Shown piece after piece: positions 16,111 through 24,634 of a stretch of DNA of 38,996 nucleotides. Position 1 is the first letter of the stretch, and each line of letters opens with the position of its first letter. The DNA is taken from assembly GCA_024642505.1 (NCBI GenBank), contig JAHEAZ010000013.1, positions 13,390 through 52,385 of the forward strand, in the 5' to 3' direction. Made by a program: the position numbers and the translations under genes. The DNA is from Gammaproteobacteria bacterium. Its GTDB lineage: Bacteria; Pseudomonadota; Gammaproteobacteria; Steroidobacterales; Steroidobacteraceae. The notes beneath the pieces are model-generated. The model was not told the DNA's origin. It saw only the letters and a list, made by a program, of their open reading frames with translations, and made no database searches.

Positions 16111-16715
16111 TTCCGGTAAGCAGCCAGGCAGGGGTGGTGCTCGGTTCGTTCATGTTCGCGATGGCGGCCGTCGGCTGCGGTCAAGGGCAAGAAGACCCTG
16201 GGACGAAGTTGGGCTGGCGGGCGGATGTCGCCGCGAGTCCGGCTCGCGCGGGCTCGATCAGGCCCTTCATTGGCAAGCCCAGGCCACCTGTGCAGGTGTT
16301 TCTCGCACCAGGACCCGCCCTGGAGTCTGGGGTTCCCGGGCAGTTGGCCCTGCAAGTGCGCTCCGGGGCCGGGATCGGGGCCGTCGAACTGGTGGTCGAG
16401 GGGGACGATGGTCTGGCGGTCGTAAATGTCCGGGAAATGATTCCGGGCACGGAAGATTCCCGGATTGCGCCGGCCGACGGCGTAGCCAGTTTCGAAATCG
16501 CCACCACTCCAACCTCAGGCGGTACCCGCTATCTGTCGGGCTTCCTCAGCTTCGAAGTGAATGGTGTCCGCCAGGGACTTCCATTCAGGATACCGGTGCA
16601 GGTGGCGGGGGTGGTGACCGCAGCGCCGGTGGTTGCCAAGCCTGATCGGCTGCCCGTCCACGACGCAGCAGGTGAACTCATCGATTCGATGCAAGCCGAA
16701 ACGACAGTGCGCTAG
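16107..16715 (+). CDS. Lipoprotein coupled to the metalloprotease
   Basis: This 202-residue protein has a lipobox-type signal peptide (SFMFAMAAVG-C). The mature part is a single predicted beta-sandwich, with segments GQLALQVRSGAGIGAVELVVEG and GGTRYLSGFLSFEV. No domain is recognised with confidence. Its ATG overlaps the stop of the metalloprotease gene by four bases, so the two are translated together. It may be an accessory, chaperone or inhibitor of the protease, or act with it at the surface; this is inferred from coupling alone. Confidence 0.75.
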   Translation: MIPVSSQAGVVLGSFMFAMAAVGCGQGQEDPGTKLGWRADVAASPARAGSIRPFIGKPRPPVQVFLAPGPALESGVPGQLALQVRSGAGIGAVELVVEGDDGLAVVNVREMIPGTEDSRIAPADGVASFEIATTPTSGGTRYLSGFLSFEVNGVRQGLPFRIPVQVAGVVTAAPVVAKPDRLPVHDAAGELIDSMQAETTVR

Positions 16716-16784
16716 GCAAAGGGAGGTGGCCGGGGCCGCCATCACGTATACTCCGCGCCCCTTTTCCCAGCTCCCGGCCCCATC

Positions 16785-18596
16785 GTGATCCAGAATCTGC
16801 GCAACATTGCGATCATCGCCCATGTCGATCACGGCAAGACGACGCTGGTCGACCAGCTGCTTCGCCAGTCCGGCACCTTCGACGCCCGCAAGGCCGTCGT
16901 CGACCGCGTCATGGATTCGAACGCGCTGGAGAAGGAGCGGGGAATCACGATCCTGGCCAAGAACACGGCCATCCGCTGGCGCGACTATCGTATCAACATC
17001 GTCGACACGCCGGGACACGCCGACTTTGGTGGCGAGGTCGAACGCGTGCTGTCCATGGTGGACTGCGTGTTGCTGCTGGTCGATGCCGTCGACGGACCGA
17101 TGCCGCAGACGCGGTTCGTGACGCAAAAGGCCTTCGCGCACGGCCTGCGGCCCATCGTGGTGATCAACAAGATTGATCGCCCCGAGGCGCGCCCCGACTG
17201 GGTGCTGAACCAGACCTTCGACCTGTTCGACCGCCTCGGCGCCAGCGAGGCGCAGCTGGATTTCCCGGTGGTCTACACCTCGGCCATCAAGGGCCTTTCC
17301 GGGCGCGACACGGCGCACATCACTGGTGACATGACGCCGCTTTTCGAGACCATCCTGCAGTTCTGTCCGGCTCCGGACGTGGATGTGGACGGCCCGTTGC
17401 AGCTGCAGATCTCCCAGCTCGACTATTCGAGCTACGTCGGCGCTATCGGCATCGGACGGATCAAGCGCGGCACCTTGCGACGCGGCGCCGCTGTCTCGGT
17501 GATCTGCCGCGACGGCGAGGTCCGCAGCGAGCGCATCGGCCAGGTTTTCGGGTTCCACGGCCTGGAGCGGGTGGAGGCCGAGTCGGCTACCGCCGGCGAC
17601 ATCGTGGCATTCTCCGGCATCGAGGAACCGAAGATCTCCGATACGATCTGCGACCCGGCCAAGGTCGAGGCGCTGCCGCCCCTGGTCGTGGACGAGCCGA
17701 CCATCAGCATGACCTTCGAGACCAACACCTCGCCGTTCTTCGGCAAGGAAGGCAAGTTCGTCACCAGTCGCCAGGTGCGTGAGCGGCTGATGCGCGAGAC
17801 GCTGCATAACGTGGCGCTGCGGGTCGAGGAAACCGACGATCCGGACAGGTTCGTGGTCTACGGTCGAGGCGAACTGCACCTGGGTGTGCTGATCGAGAAC
17901 ATGCGCCGCGAGGGCTACGAGCTCGCGGTATCGCGACCGCAGGTCGTCGTCAAGGAGATCGATGGCAGGAAGGCCGAGCCGTGGGAGCAGCTGGCGGTGG
18001 ACATAGAGGAGTTCGCGCAGGGTGCGGTCATGCAGGCGCTCGGAGAGCGGGGTGCCAAGCTCGACAACATGGTCCCGGATGGCAAGGGCCGGGTCCGTCT
18101 CGACTACACGATCCCATCCCGGGGCATGATCGGATTCCAGACGGAATTCCGCACGCTGACCAGCGGCACCGGGCTGATGTACCACGTGTTTGACCATTTC
18201 GGACCGGTGCTGGACAAGGAACTTGCCCCGCGCATGTCCGGCGTGCTGATTTCGAATGCCCAGGGCGAGGCGGTTGCGTATTCGCTGTTCAACCTGCAGG
18301 AGCGCTCCAAGCTGTTTGTCGGGCCGGGCGACCCGATATATGAAGGCCAGATCGTCGGCATCAACAGCCGTGATGACGACATGGTCGTGAACCCGCTGAA
18401 GACCAAGAAGCTGAGTAATGTCCGTTCCGCCGGCAAGGACGAGAACGTGCTGCTGACGCCGCCGATCAGGCTGTCGCTGGAGCAGGCCATGGAGTTCATC
18501 GCGGATGACGAGCTGGTCGAGGTGACGCCGAGGTCGATCCGGCTGCGCAAGCGATACCTGAAGGAAGGCGAGCGGAAACGGGCGGAGCGGGCATGA
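16785..18596 (+). CDS. typA: Ribosome-associated GTPase TypA/BipA
   Basis: This 603-residue translational GTPase is full length for the family. G motifs are clear: AHVDHGKTT (P-loop, about 12-20), EKERGITI (switch I), DTPGHADF and [11 protein letters not shown]. Elongation-factor domains II, III and V follow, with the BipA-specific C-terminal part ([11 protein letters not shown] and [15 protein letters not shown]). It binds the ribosome and helps 50S assembly, especially in the cold or under stress. The start is GTG 16785; no ATG is near. A -10-like TATACT lies at 16747-16752, upstream of a ~30-nt leader. Confidence 0.97.
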   Translation: MIQNLRNIAIIAHVDHGKTTLVDQLLRQSGTFDARKAVVDRVMDSNALEKERGITILAKNTAIRWRDYRINIVDTPGHADFGGEVERVLSMVDCVLLLVDAVDGPMPQTRFVTQKAFAHGLRPIVVINKIDRPEARPDWVLNQTFDLFDRLGASEAQLDFPVVYTSAIKGLSGRDTAHITGDMTPLFETILQFCPAPDVDVDGPLQLQISQLDYSSYVGAIGIGRIKRGTLRRGAAVSVICRDGEVRSERIGQVFGFHGLERVEAESATAGDIVAFSGIEEPKISDTICDPAKVEALPPLVVDEPTISMTFETNTSPFFGKEGKFVTSRQVRERLMRETLHNVALRVEETDDPDRFVVYGRGELHLGVLIENMRREGYELAVSRPQVVVKEIDGRKAEPWEQLAVDIEEFAQGAVMQALGERGAKLDNMVPDGKGRVRLDYTIPSRGMIGFQTEFRTLTSGTGLMYHVFDHFGPVLDKELAPRMSGVLISNAQGEAVAYSLFNLQERSKLFVGPGDPIYEGQIVGINSRDDDMVVNPLKTKKLSNVRSAGKDENVLLTPPIRLSLEQAMEFIADDELVEVTPRSIRLRKRYLKEGERKRAERA

Positions 18597-18602
18597 CGAG
18601 TG

Positions 18603-18628
18603 GCTGTCGCCGCCGGCCCGGTGACAGC
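18603..18628 (+). terminator. Possible terminator hairpin after typA
   Basis: GCTGTCGCC pairs with GGTGACAGC (one mismatch) just after the typA stop codon. Only a weak T-rich stretch (TGCGTTTG) follows, so it is a stem-loop with uncertain terminator activity. Confidence 0.3.
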
Positions 18629-18768
18629 TGCGTTTGAGAGCCGATTCACAGTCCGCCACGGCCCGAACCGTTAAGGCCGTCACGCTCGGCCACCAGCCAT
18701 ATCCCTAATATCGGACCACATTCTGTCGCATTGCGCCCGCAGGTCGGGCGTGTCGGAGAGCGGTGGTC

Positions 18769-21700
18769 ATGTCGAAAGCCGGCGATAAAGCCAGGGTGAT
18801 GCGCCTGCATCCCATGTCGTCCGAAGGGGATGATCAGGGGGCGCGCCCGGCGCCGGCACCAAACAGGCGCAGCGAGGACCGGGACGACGACGCCGTCAAT
18901 TCGCTGCTCGAGCGGCAGCTCATGGAAGCGGCGGATAGCCTGGGCAAGATCCGTGTCCGTGAGCTGATCAGGATGGTCAGCCGACAGTACGACTCCTTCG
19001 AGTCAGACCGTAACTCGCTCCAGACAGTCATGCAGATCGCCTCGGACGAGGCGAACGCAATGACCGAGGCACTCGAGCGCGAGGGTGCCGTCAAGCTGCA
19101 GGCCATCCTCGACCACGTCAAGGATGGAATCATCTCCTGCGACCAGCACGGACGCATCGAGAGCTTGAACCGCACTGCCGAGCGCTTCTTCGGCGTGAGG
19201 CAATCAGACCTGCTGTCGCAGACGCTGGACGAGCTGCTGCCAGAACTTGCGCCCGGCGGCGACATCGCCCAGGCGCTCGACGACCTGGCCGCTTCGCAGG
19301 AAAACACCCACTACGATCTGGCTGCCAAGGACACCAACGCCAAGCACAAGCGCGGCGAACTGATGCCCTCGGAAATACTTGTCAGCAAGATGTTGCTCAG
19401 GAAGCGGGTGATCTACATTGTCTGCGTGCGCGATACGCTGGAGCGCACCAAGGCGGAAGTCGCACTGAAGGACAGCGAGGCCCGCTATCGGGTGCTGGTC
19501 GAGAATGCGCCCGAAGTCGTCGTCGTCTACGACGTCGATTCAGGCAAGTTCGTGGACTGCAACGAAAACGCCGCGAAATTCCTGAAGATGACCCGGGCCC
19601 AGCTGTTGCGGGTGGGCCCCGAGGAAATCAGCCCGCCGAATCAGGCCGACGGAACAGAATCGTTCGGCAGGGCCCGCGGTCACATCGAAATGGCGTTGAA
19701 TGGTGGTACGCCGGTCTTCGAGTGGCTGCACCGCGATGCGGAAGGCCGGGATATTCCCTGCGAGGTTCGCCTGGTGCGCCTGCCAAGTTCCTCCGGGAAA
19801 CTGATCCGCGCGAGCATCATCGACATCACCGATCGCAAGCGGGCTGAGCACATCGCCGCCGGTGAGCGCCGGGTGTTCGAGCGCATCGCGTCGAACGCCA
19901 GCCTGACCAAGTCGCTCGAGGCGATCACCGATGTCATCGAGCAGGTGCTGCCGCAGTCGATCTGCTGCATTCGCCTTTACGACCCTGCTCATGGCGTGCT
20001 GACCCATGGCGCCGGCCCGAACCTGCCGCGTGAGTACGTGGCACTGATGGAAGAGGTGCCCGCCGAGATTCGTTACGGATCCTGTGCTGCCGCGGTGGCG
20101 CTGCAACGGCAAATCATCGTGCCGGACCTCAGCAATGATCCGTTCTGGGAATACCGACGTGATGCGGCATTGCAGGCTGGCCTGCGGGCGTGCTGGTCTA
20201 CCCCCATCTGTCACGATGACGGCAGAACGCTGGGCACCTTCGCCGTGTACCTGAAGCGCACCGGTCTTCCTTCGCGGCGCGATCTCGAACTGATGGCCCG
20301 GATGACCCAGCTGGCGCGCATTGCGATTGAACGTCGTCGCGCGGAGAAAGCCCTGCGGGCCAGTGAACAGCGCTTCCGTGGCTTGTTCGACAACGTCGTG
20401 GAAGGCGTCTACCAGGTCACGCTTGCCGGGGAACTGCTTTCTGCCAACCCGGCGCTGATCGAAATGCTGGGCTACGAGTCCTTTGAGGCGCTGAGCGTCG
20501 TTGGCCTGACCGGCAACCTGTTCGTCGATCCGGACCAGCGCAATACCCTGGTCAAGAAGCTCATCGACGAAGGCGAACTGGTCGAGGCCGAGTACGAACT
20601 GCGGCGCAAGGACGGCTCCGTGATTACCGTCAGCGAGAACGCTCGGGCCAATCGCGACACACTCGGCAAGGTCATTGGCTTCGAGGGGACTATCACCGAC
20701 GTGACCGAGCGCAAGCGCGCAGAGATCCGCCTGTTCGAGGAAAAGGAGCGCGCGCAGGTCACCTTGCAGTCCATCGTGGACGCGGTGATCACCACCGACC
20801 AGCAAGGCGTCATCGACTACCTGAACCCGGTTGCCGAGCACCTGACTGGCTGGACCGCCTCGGAGGCGATCGGCAAGTCGATCGGCGAGGTGGTCAGGCT
20901 GACCACCGAGTCGGGACACGAGCCGGTCGAGGATCCCGTCAACCGGGTCGTCCGCGACGGAACCGCCGTCACCCTGTCGGATCAGACGGTCCTGAACGGG
21001 CGCAACGCCGGCGAAATCGCCATTCAGGCGAGTGCTGCTCCCATTCGGGATCGCGACGGAAACATGGTAGGCGCCGTCATGGTATTCCACGACGTCAGCC
21101 AGGAGCGGCGCATGAAGCGGCTTCTGTCCTACCAGGCCGCTCACGATGCACTGACCGGGCTGATCAACCGGCGCGAATTCGAGAACCGGCTCAGTATGGC
21201 CTGGGACGCGGCTCAGGAAGATCATGCTGTCACGCACGCCATGGTCTATGTGGACCTCGACCAGTTCAAGATCGTCAACGATACCTGTGGTCATCCGGCC
21301 GGCGACGAGCTGCTCAGGCAGGTCACCGGTCTGTTGCAGACACGGATCAGGTCGGTCGACATACTGGCCCGGCTCGGCGGCGATGAGTTTGGCATCCTGC
21401 TGCAGAACTGCAGCATGGACGTCGCGATCCGGATTTCCGAGGCAGTCCGGCAGGCGATCCGCGACTACCGCTTTGACTGGGACGGCAACACCATGCAGAT
21501 CGGCGCGTCGATTGGCATCGTGGAGCTCAATCATGAAACGGAGAGCATCGCGACGCTGCTGTCGGCTGCTGATGTCGCCTGCTATTCCGCCAAGGACGGT
21601 GGACGTAACCGCGTCCACACCTACGATCCGGCCAGCGCCTCGGCGCGACATCGCGAGATGCGATGGGTTTCACGCCTGACCAGTGCCAACGACGAAGGGC

Positions 21701-22419
21701 GCCTGGACATCGTGTTTCAACCGATCGTGCCGATTGCCGCCAATGGCGACTCTCGACCGCACTACGAGCTGCTTCTCCGGTTACGGGACGAAGACGGCCG
21801 TGTGGTCATGCCTCGTGAGTTCATTCCGGCGGCGGAGCGCTTCAACGTCATGCCGATTCTCGATCGATCGGTCATCGAACGGGTCCTTGCTACCCTGGTG
21901 CCATCGAAGCGCGACGGCGTCTTCGATGCGCCGTTTACGGTGGCAGTAAACCTGTCGGGTACCACGTTATCCGACCCGGGTTTCCTTGATTCGTTGATTG
22001 AGAGGCTCGAGGAGCATGATCCGACCCCGGGCGTGCTCTGCTTCGAGATTACCGAAACGGCGGCCATTGCAAATCTCGCGAATGCGAGCCACTTCATGCG
22101 CGAGCTGTCGACCCGCGGCTGCCTGGTGTCGCTCGACGACTTCGGCAGCGGCTTGTCGTCATTCAACTACCTGCGCAACCTTCCAGTGAACTACCTGAAG
22201 ATTGACGGGCAGTTCGTGCAGGACGTGGCGCGGGACCGGGTGGACCGGAGCCTGGTGGAGGCCATCGTCAAGGTCGGCCGCGCGATGGGTATCTACGTCG
22301 TTGCGGAGCGGGTCGAGACCCAGGAGGTGTACGACACGCTACAGGAAATCGGGGTTGGCTATGCGCAGGGTTACCTGCTGGGCCGGCCGGCCCCGATAGA
22401 GGAATTCCCGCACAGGTAG
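18769..22419 (+). CDS. Multi-PAS/GAF diguanylate cyclase-phosphodiesterase
   Basis: This ~1216-residue soluble sensor has a coiled N-terminus, then PAS domains (about 115-225 and 238-355), a GAF domain (about 365-520), two more PAS domains (about 525-645 and 655-780), GGDEF (about 785-945) and EAL (about 960-1210). The GGDEF active site is intact (RLGGDEFG), with an RxxD product-inhibition site (RSVD) five residues before it. The EAL signature is ELL, but the other phosphodiesterase residues are present: VNLSG, FEITETA, DDFGSG, LKIDGQF and AERVE. It could both make and break c-di-GMP, and no membrane segment is seen. ATG 18769 was chosen; GTG 18763 also fits the GGAG. Two c-di-GMP riboswitches lie 2 kb downstream. 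Confidence 0.93.
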   Translation: MSKAGDKARVMRLHPMSSEGDDQGARPAPAPNRRSEDRDDDAVNSLLERQLMEAADSLGKIRVRELIRMVSRQYDSFESDRNSLQTVMQIASDEANAMTEALEREGAVKLQAILDHVKDGIISCDQHGRIESLNRTAERFFGVRQSDLLSQTLDELLPELAPGGDIAQALDDLAASQENTHYDLAAKDTNAKHKRGELMPSEILVSKMLLRKRVIYIVCVRDTLERTKAEVALKDSEARYRVLVENAPEVVVVYDVDSGKFVDCNENAAKFLKMTRAQLLRVGPEEISPPNQADGTESFGRARGHIEMALNGGTPVFEWLHRDAEGRDIPCEVRLVRLPSSSGKLIRASIIDITDRKRAEHIAAGERRVFERIASNASLTKSLEAITDVIEQVLPQSICCIRLYDPAHGVLTHGAGPNLPREYVALMEEVPAEIRYGSCAAAVALQRQIIVPDLSNDPFWEYRRDAALQAGLRACWSTPICHDDGRTLGTFAVYLKRTGLPSRRDLELMARMTQLARIAIERRRAEKALRASEQRFRGLFDNVVEGVYQVTLAGELLSANPALIEMLGYESFEALSVVGLTGNLFVDPDQRNTLVKKLIDEGELVEAEYELRRKDGSVITVSENARANRDTLGKVIGFEGTITDVTERKRAEIRLFEEKERAQVTLQSIVDAVITTDQQGVIDYLNPVAEHLTGWTASEAIGKSIGEVVRLTTESGHEPVEDPVNRVVRDGTAVTLSDQTVLNGRNAGEIAIQASAAPIRDRDGNMVGAVMVFHDVSQERRMKRLLSYQAAHDALTGLINRREFENRLSMAWDAAQEDHAVTHAMVYVDLDQFKIVNDTCGHPAGDELLRQVTGLLQTRIRSVDILARLGGDEFGILLQNCSMDVAIRISEAVRQAIRDYRFDWDGNTMQIGASIGIVELNHETESIATLLSAADVACYSAKDGGRNRVHTYDPASASARHREMRWVSRLTSANDEGRLDIVFQPIVPIAANGDSRPHYELLLRLRDEDGRVVMPREFIPAAERFNVMPILDRSVIERVLATLVPSKRDGVFDAPFTVAVNLSGTTLSDPGFLDSLIERLEEHDPTPGVLCFEITETAAIANLANASHFMRELSTRGCLVSLDDFGSGLSSFNYLRNLPVNYLKIDGQFVQDVARDRVDRSLVEAIVKVGRAMGIYVVAERVETQEVYDTLQEIGVGYAQGYLLGRPAPIEEFPHR

Positions 22420-22444
22420 ACAGGTGCCGTAAAATGGCAGCGCA

Positions 22445-23230
22445 ATGTCCGCCGCTTCCGCTTTCGAACTCCTGAATCCCGACGGCTCGACTCCGGTGCT
22501 GCTGGTCTGCGACCACGCCAGCCGGGTCTTTCCGGAGCACCTGGGGACGTTGGGAGTGCCCGAACCGGATACCTTCGAACACATCGCCTGGGATATCGGC
22601 GCGGCGGAACTGACCCGGGGACTTTCGGCCGCACTCGACGCGCCGGCCATCCTCTGCCGCTGGTCGCGCCTCGTAGTGGACTGCAATCGGCGCCTCGACC
22701 ACCCTTCGGCCATTCCGGTCGAGAGCGACCGCATCGCGATTCCCGGAAATATCGGCATCACGGCGGAGGACCGCGAGTGGCGCATCCGGCACATCCATGC
22801 GCCGTACCATACGGCCATCGATACCCAGCTCGATATCATGCTGGCGCGAGGATCGGTGCCAGCGTTTGTCTCCGTACACAGTTTCACGCCGCTAATGGGC
22901 GAGGTCGCCAGGCCCTGGCACGTGGGTGTACTTTGGGACAAGGACGAACGCATGCCGAAGCCGGTAATCGATTCCCTTCGTCGGGTGAATGGCCTGCATG
23001 TCGGCGACAACGAGCCTTACTCGGGTCGCCACCCGACCGACTACACGCTGCATGCGCACGCTGCGGTGAGGGGTCTGGCCTACCTGGGCTTCGAGGTGCG
23101 GCAGGACCTGCTGGCGACGCCGGGCGGCATCCGCTATTGGGTGGGCCTGCTGGAGCAGGCCGTGCGCGCGGCGCTGGCGGATCCGGGCATGCGGGCCGGG
23201 CCGCTGCCGCACGGCGCAAGCCGTAGCTGA
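22445..23230 (+). CDS. N-formylglutamate amidohydrolase family protein
   Basis: This 261-residue protein matches the N-formylglutamate amidohydrolase (FGase, HutG-type) family, Zn-dependent hydrolases that release formate from N-formylglutamate or related N-formyl amino acids. Conserved blocks are LLVCDHASRVFPE, HIAWDIGAAEL, VVDCNRRLDHPS, FVSVHSFTPLM and GDNEPYSGRHPTDYTLH. No histidine-degradation genes lie nearby, so the physiological substrate may differ. It ends one base before dusA and is likely co-transcribed with it; a 25-bp gap separates it from the c-di-GMP gene upstream, so all three may form one unit. Confidence 0.9.
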   Translation: MSAASAFELLNPDGSTPVLLVCDHASRVFPEHLGTLGVPEPDTFEHIAWDIGAAELTRGLSAALDAPAILCRWSRLVVDCNRRLDHPSAIPVESDRIAIPGNIGITAEDREWRIRHIHAPYHTAIDTQLDIMLARGSVPAFVSVHSFTPLMGEVARPWHVGVLWDKDERMPKPVIDSLRRVNGLHVGDNEPYSGRHPTDYTLHAHAAVRGLAYLGFEVRQDLLATPGGIRYWVGLLEQAVRAALADPGMRAGPLPHGASRS

Positions 23231-23231
23231 C

Positions 23232-24254
23232 ATGAAATCGGAGTCGCAACTTGCCTTCGACAGCAAGCTCGGCAGCGATTTGGTCGTGCCTCTGGACCGG
23301 CGACTGTCGGTGGCGCCGATGATGGACTGGACTGATCGGCACTGCCGGTTTTTCCTGCGCCTGTTTTCGCCGCGTGTCCTGCTCTACACGGAGATGATCG
23401 TGGCCAACGCAATCCTGCGCGGCGATCGGGATTACCTGCTCGGCTTCGACCCGGCGGAGCATCCGGTGGCGCTGCAGCTGGGTGGATCGGATCCGGCCAT
23501 GCTGGCGGAGGCTGCAGCGATCGGCGAGCAGTTCGGTTACGTCGAGGTCAACCTGAATGTCGGCTGCCCCAGCGACCGCGTGCAGAGTGCGACGTTCGGA
23601 GCTTGCCTGATGGCCCGGCCCAGGCTGGTGGCCGACTGTGTGCGCGCCATGCGCACATCGGTAAGGGTGCCCGTGACCGTGAAGACCCGGATCGGGATCG
23701 ACGACCGGGATGATTACGGTTTCTTGCGCGAATTCATCGATGAAGTCGCGGCCGCGGGATGCGGGGTATTCATAATTCACGCACGCAAGGCAGTTCTGCG
23801 AGGCTTGTCGCCGAAGGAGAACCGCGAGGTCCCGCCACTCAACTATGAGCGGGCATGGCAGGTCAAGCGCGATTACCCACAGCTGACAATCGTGGTGAAT
23901 GGCGGACTGAGGACCGTGCCACAGGTAGTGGATCAGTGGCAGCACGTTGACGGCACAATGCTTGGACGCGAGGCCTACCACAATCCCTATGTGCTCTCAG
24001 CGCTGCACCGGGTGGCGTACGACGACGATTTCCATGCGCCGGATCCGGCCGCGGTTGTCGCACGGATGCAGGACTACGCATCCCGGCAGGTCGCTCAAGG
24101 TGTTCCGCTGCGTGCCATCACCCGGCATATGCTCGGAATGTTCAACGGCCGCGCAGGTGCGCGCAACTGGCGGCGCACGCTCAGCGAGGGCGTGAACCGC
24201 GGGGCGACGTCTCCGGCGCTGCTGTCGGAGGCGCTGCGCGCCCTGAACGGCTAG
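23232..24254 (+). CDS. dusA: tRNA-dihydrouridine(20/20a) synthase
   Basis: This 340-residue FMN enzyme reduces uridine 20/20a in the tRNA D-loop. DusA signatures are SVAPMMDWTDRHCR, YTEMIVANA, VNLNVGCPSDRVQS, catalytic Cys in FGACLM (about residue 125), VKTRIGIDD, IIHARKAVLRGLSPKENR and GTMLGREAYHNPY. Length and the C-terminal helical domain (GMFNGRAGARNWRRTL) are standard. It directly follows the amidohydrolase gene (stop and start one base apart). Confidence 0.96.
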   Translation: MKSESQLAFDSKLGSDLVVPLDRRLSVAPMMDWTDRHCRFFLRLFSPRVLLYTEMIVANAILRGDRDYLLGFDPAEHPVALQLGGSDPAMLAEAAAIGEQFGYVEVNLNVGCPSDRVQSATFGACLMARPRLVADCVRAMRTSVRVPVTVKTRIGIDDRDDYGFLREFIDEVAAAGCGVFIIHARKAVLRGLSPKENREVPPLNYERAWQVKRDYPQLTIVVNGGLRTVPQVVDQWQHVDGTMLGREAYHNPYVLSALHRVAYDDDFHAPDPAAVVARMQDYASRQVAQGVPLRAITRHMLGMFNGRAGARNWRRTLSEGVNRGATSPALLSEALRALNG

Positions 24255-24257
24255 CAG

Positions 24258-24277
24258 GAAAGGGCTCGCCCCGTTTC
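24258..24277 (+). terminator. Possible terminator after dusA
   Basis: GAAAGGGC pairs with GCCC and TTTC across a two-base bulge, followed by TTGTG. It lies between the dusA stop and the first c-di-GMP aptamer and would insulate the riboswitch leader. The short U-tract makes it uncertain. Confidence 0.3.
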
Positions 24278-24359
24278 TTGTGTGAAACGCATCACCGTTT
24301 GGCAGTTTGCAGTCTTGCCGGACGCCCGCGATTTCACATAGAGTGGCGCGGACTGCAGC

Positions 24360-24434
24360 GGCAAACCCGTCGAAAGGCGGGGACGCAAAGCCTCCGGTCT
24401 AACGGCCTACAGGGCCTACGACAGCGGGGTTGCC
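24360..24434 (+). promoter_or_regulatory. Cyclic-di-GMP-I riboswitch, first of a tandem pair
   Basis: This is a typical class I (GEMM-I) aptamer. P1 is GGCAAACCC with GGGGTTGCC. P2 is CCCGTC-GAAA-GGCGGGG with a GNRA tetraloop. The invariant GACGCAAAGCC is followed by P3 with CTCCGGTCTAACGGCCTA and its return strand CCTACGACAG. It is followed by ~130 nt of leader and a second aptamer. Upstream, TTGCCG (24315) and CATAGA (24337) could be weak -35/-10 elements placing the transcript start just before the aptamer. Confidence 0.95.
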
Positions 24435-24566
24435 AGTTCGGCGGATGGACGTTCTGCCCTCCGCTATTCTGAGCGCCCCTTGTCTTGAACCGCAGGATTT
24501 CCCGCTGGCAGCCATGTGCTTCCGGTGCACGTTGGCGTGCGAAATGTCCGGGAGTGATTTGAAAAA

Positions 24567-24632
24567 GGCAAACCCGTCGCGAGGCGGGGACGCAAAGCCA
24601 CTGGTCTCGCAATGCGAGAAAGCAGGGTTGCC
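24567..24632 (+). promoter_or_regulatory. Cyclic-di-GMP-I riboswitch, second, abutting the start codon
   Basis: This second class I aptamer has P1 GGCAAACCC with GGGTTGCC, P2 CCCGTC-GCGA-GGCGGGG (GNRA loop), the invariant GACGCAAAGCC, and a shorter P3 (TCTCGC-AAT-GCGAGA). The 3' strand of P1 ends two bases before the ATG at 24635, and the only purine-rich candidate ribosome-binding site (AGCAGGG, 24621-24627) lies within the aptamer. Ligand binding, which stabilises P1, should therefore hide that site and repress translation (inference). Confidence 0.93.
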
Positions 24633-24634
24633 AA

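Noticed and set aside
16515-18683. Long minus-strand open frame antisense to typA
   Set aside because: A high-GC shadow of a strongly conserved plus-strand gene; the translation is rich in His, Arg, Asp and Leu with no fold or motif.
19540-21651. Long minus-strand open frame antisense to the GGDEF/EAL gene
   Set aside because: The opposite strand encodes clear PAS, GGDEF and EAL motifs; the antisense translation is compositional noise.
24299-24325. Sigma-54 (-24/-12) promoter before the tandem riboswitches
   Set aside because: TTGGCAG and TTGC are present but the spacing is about four bases too long.
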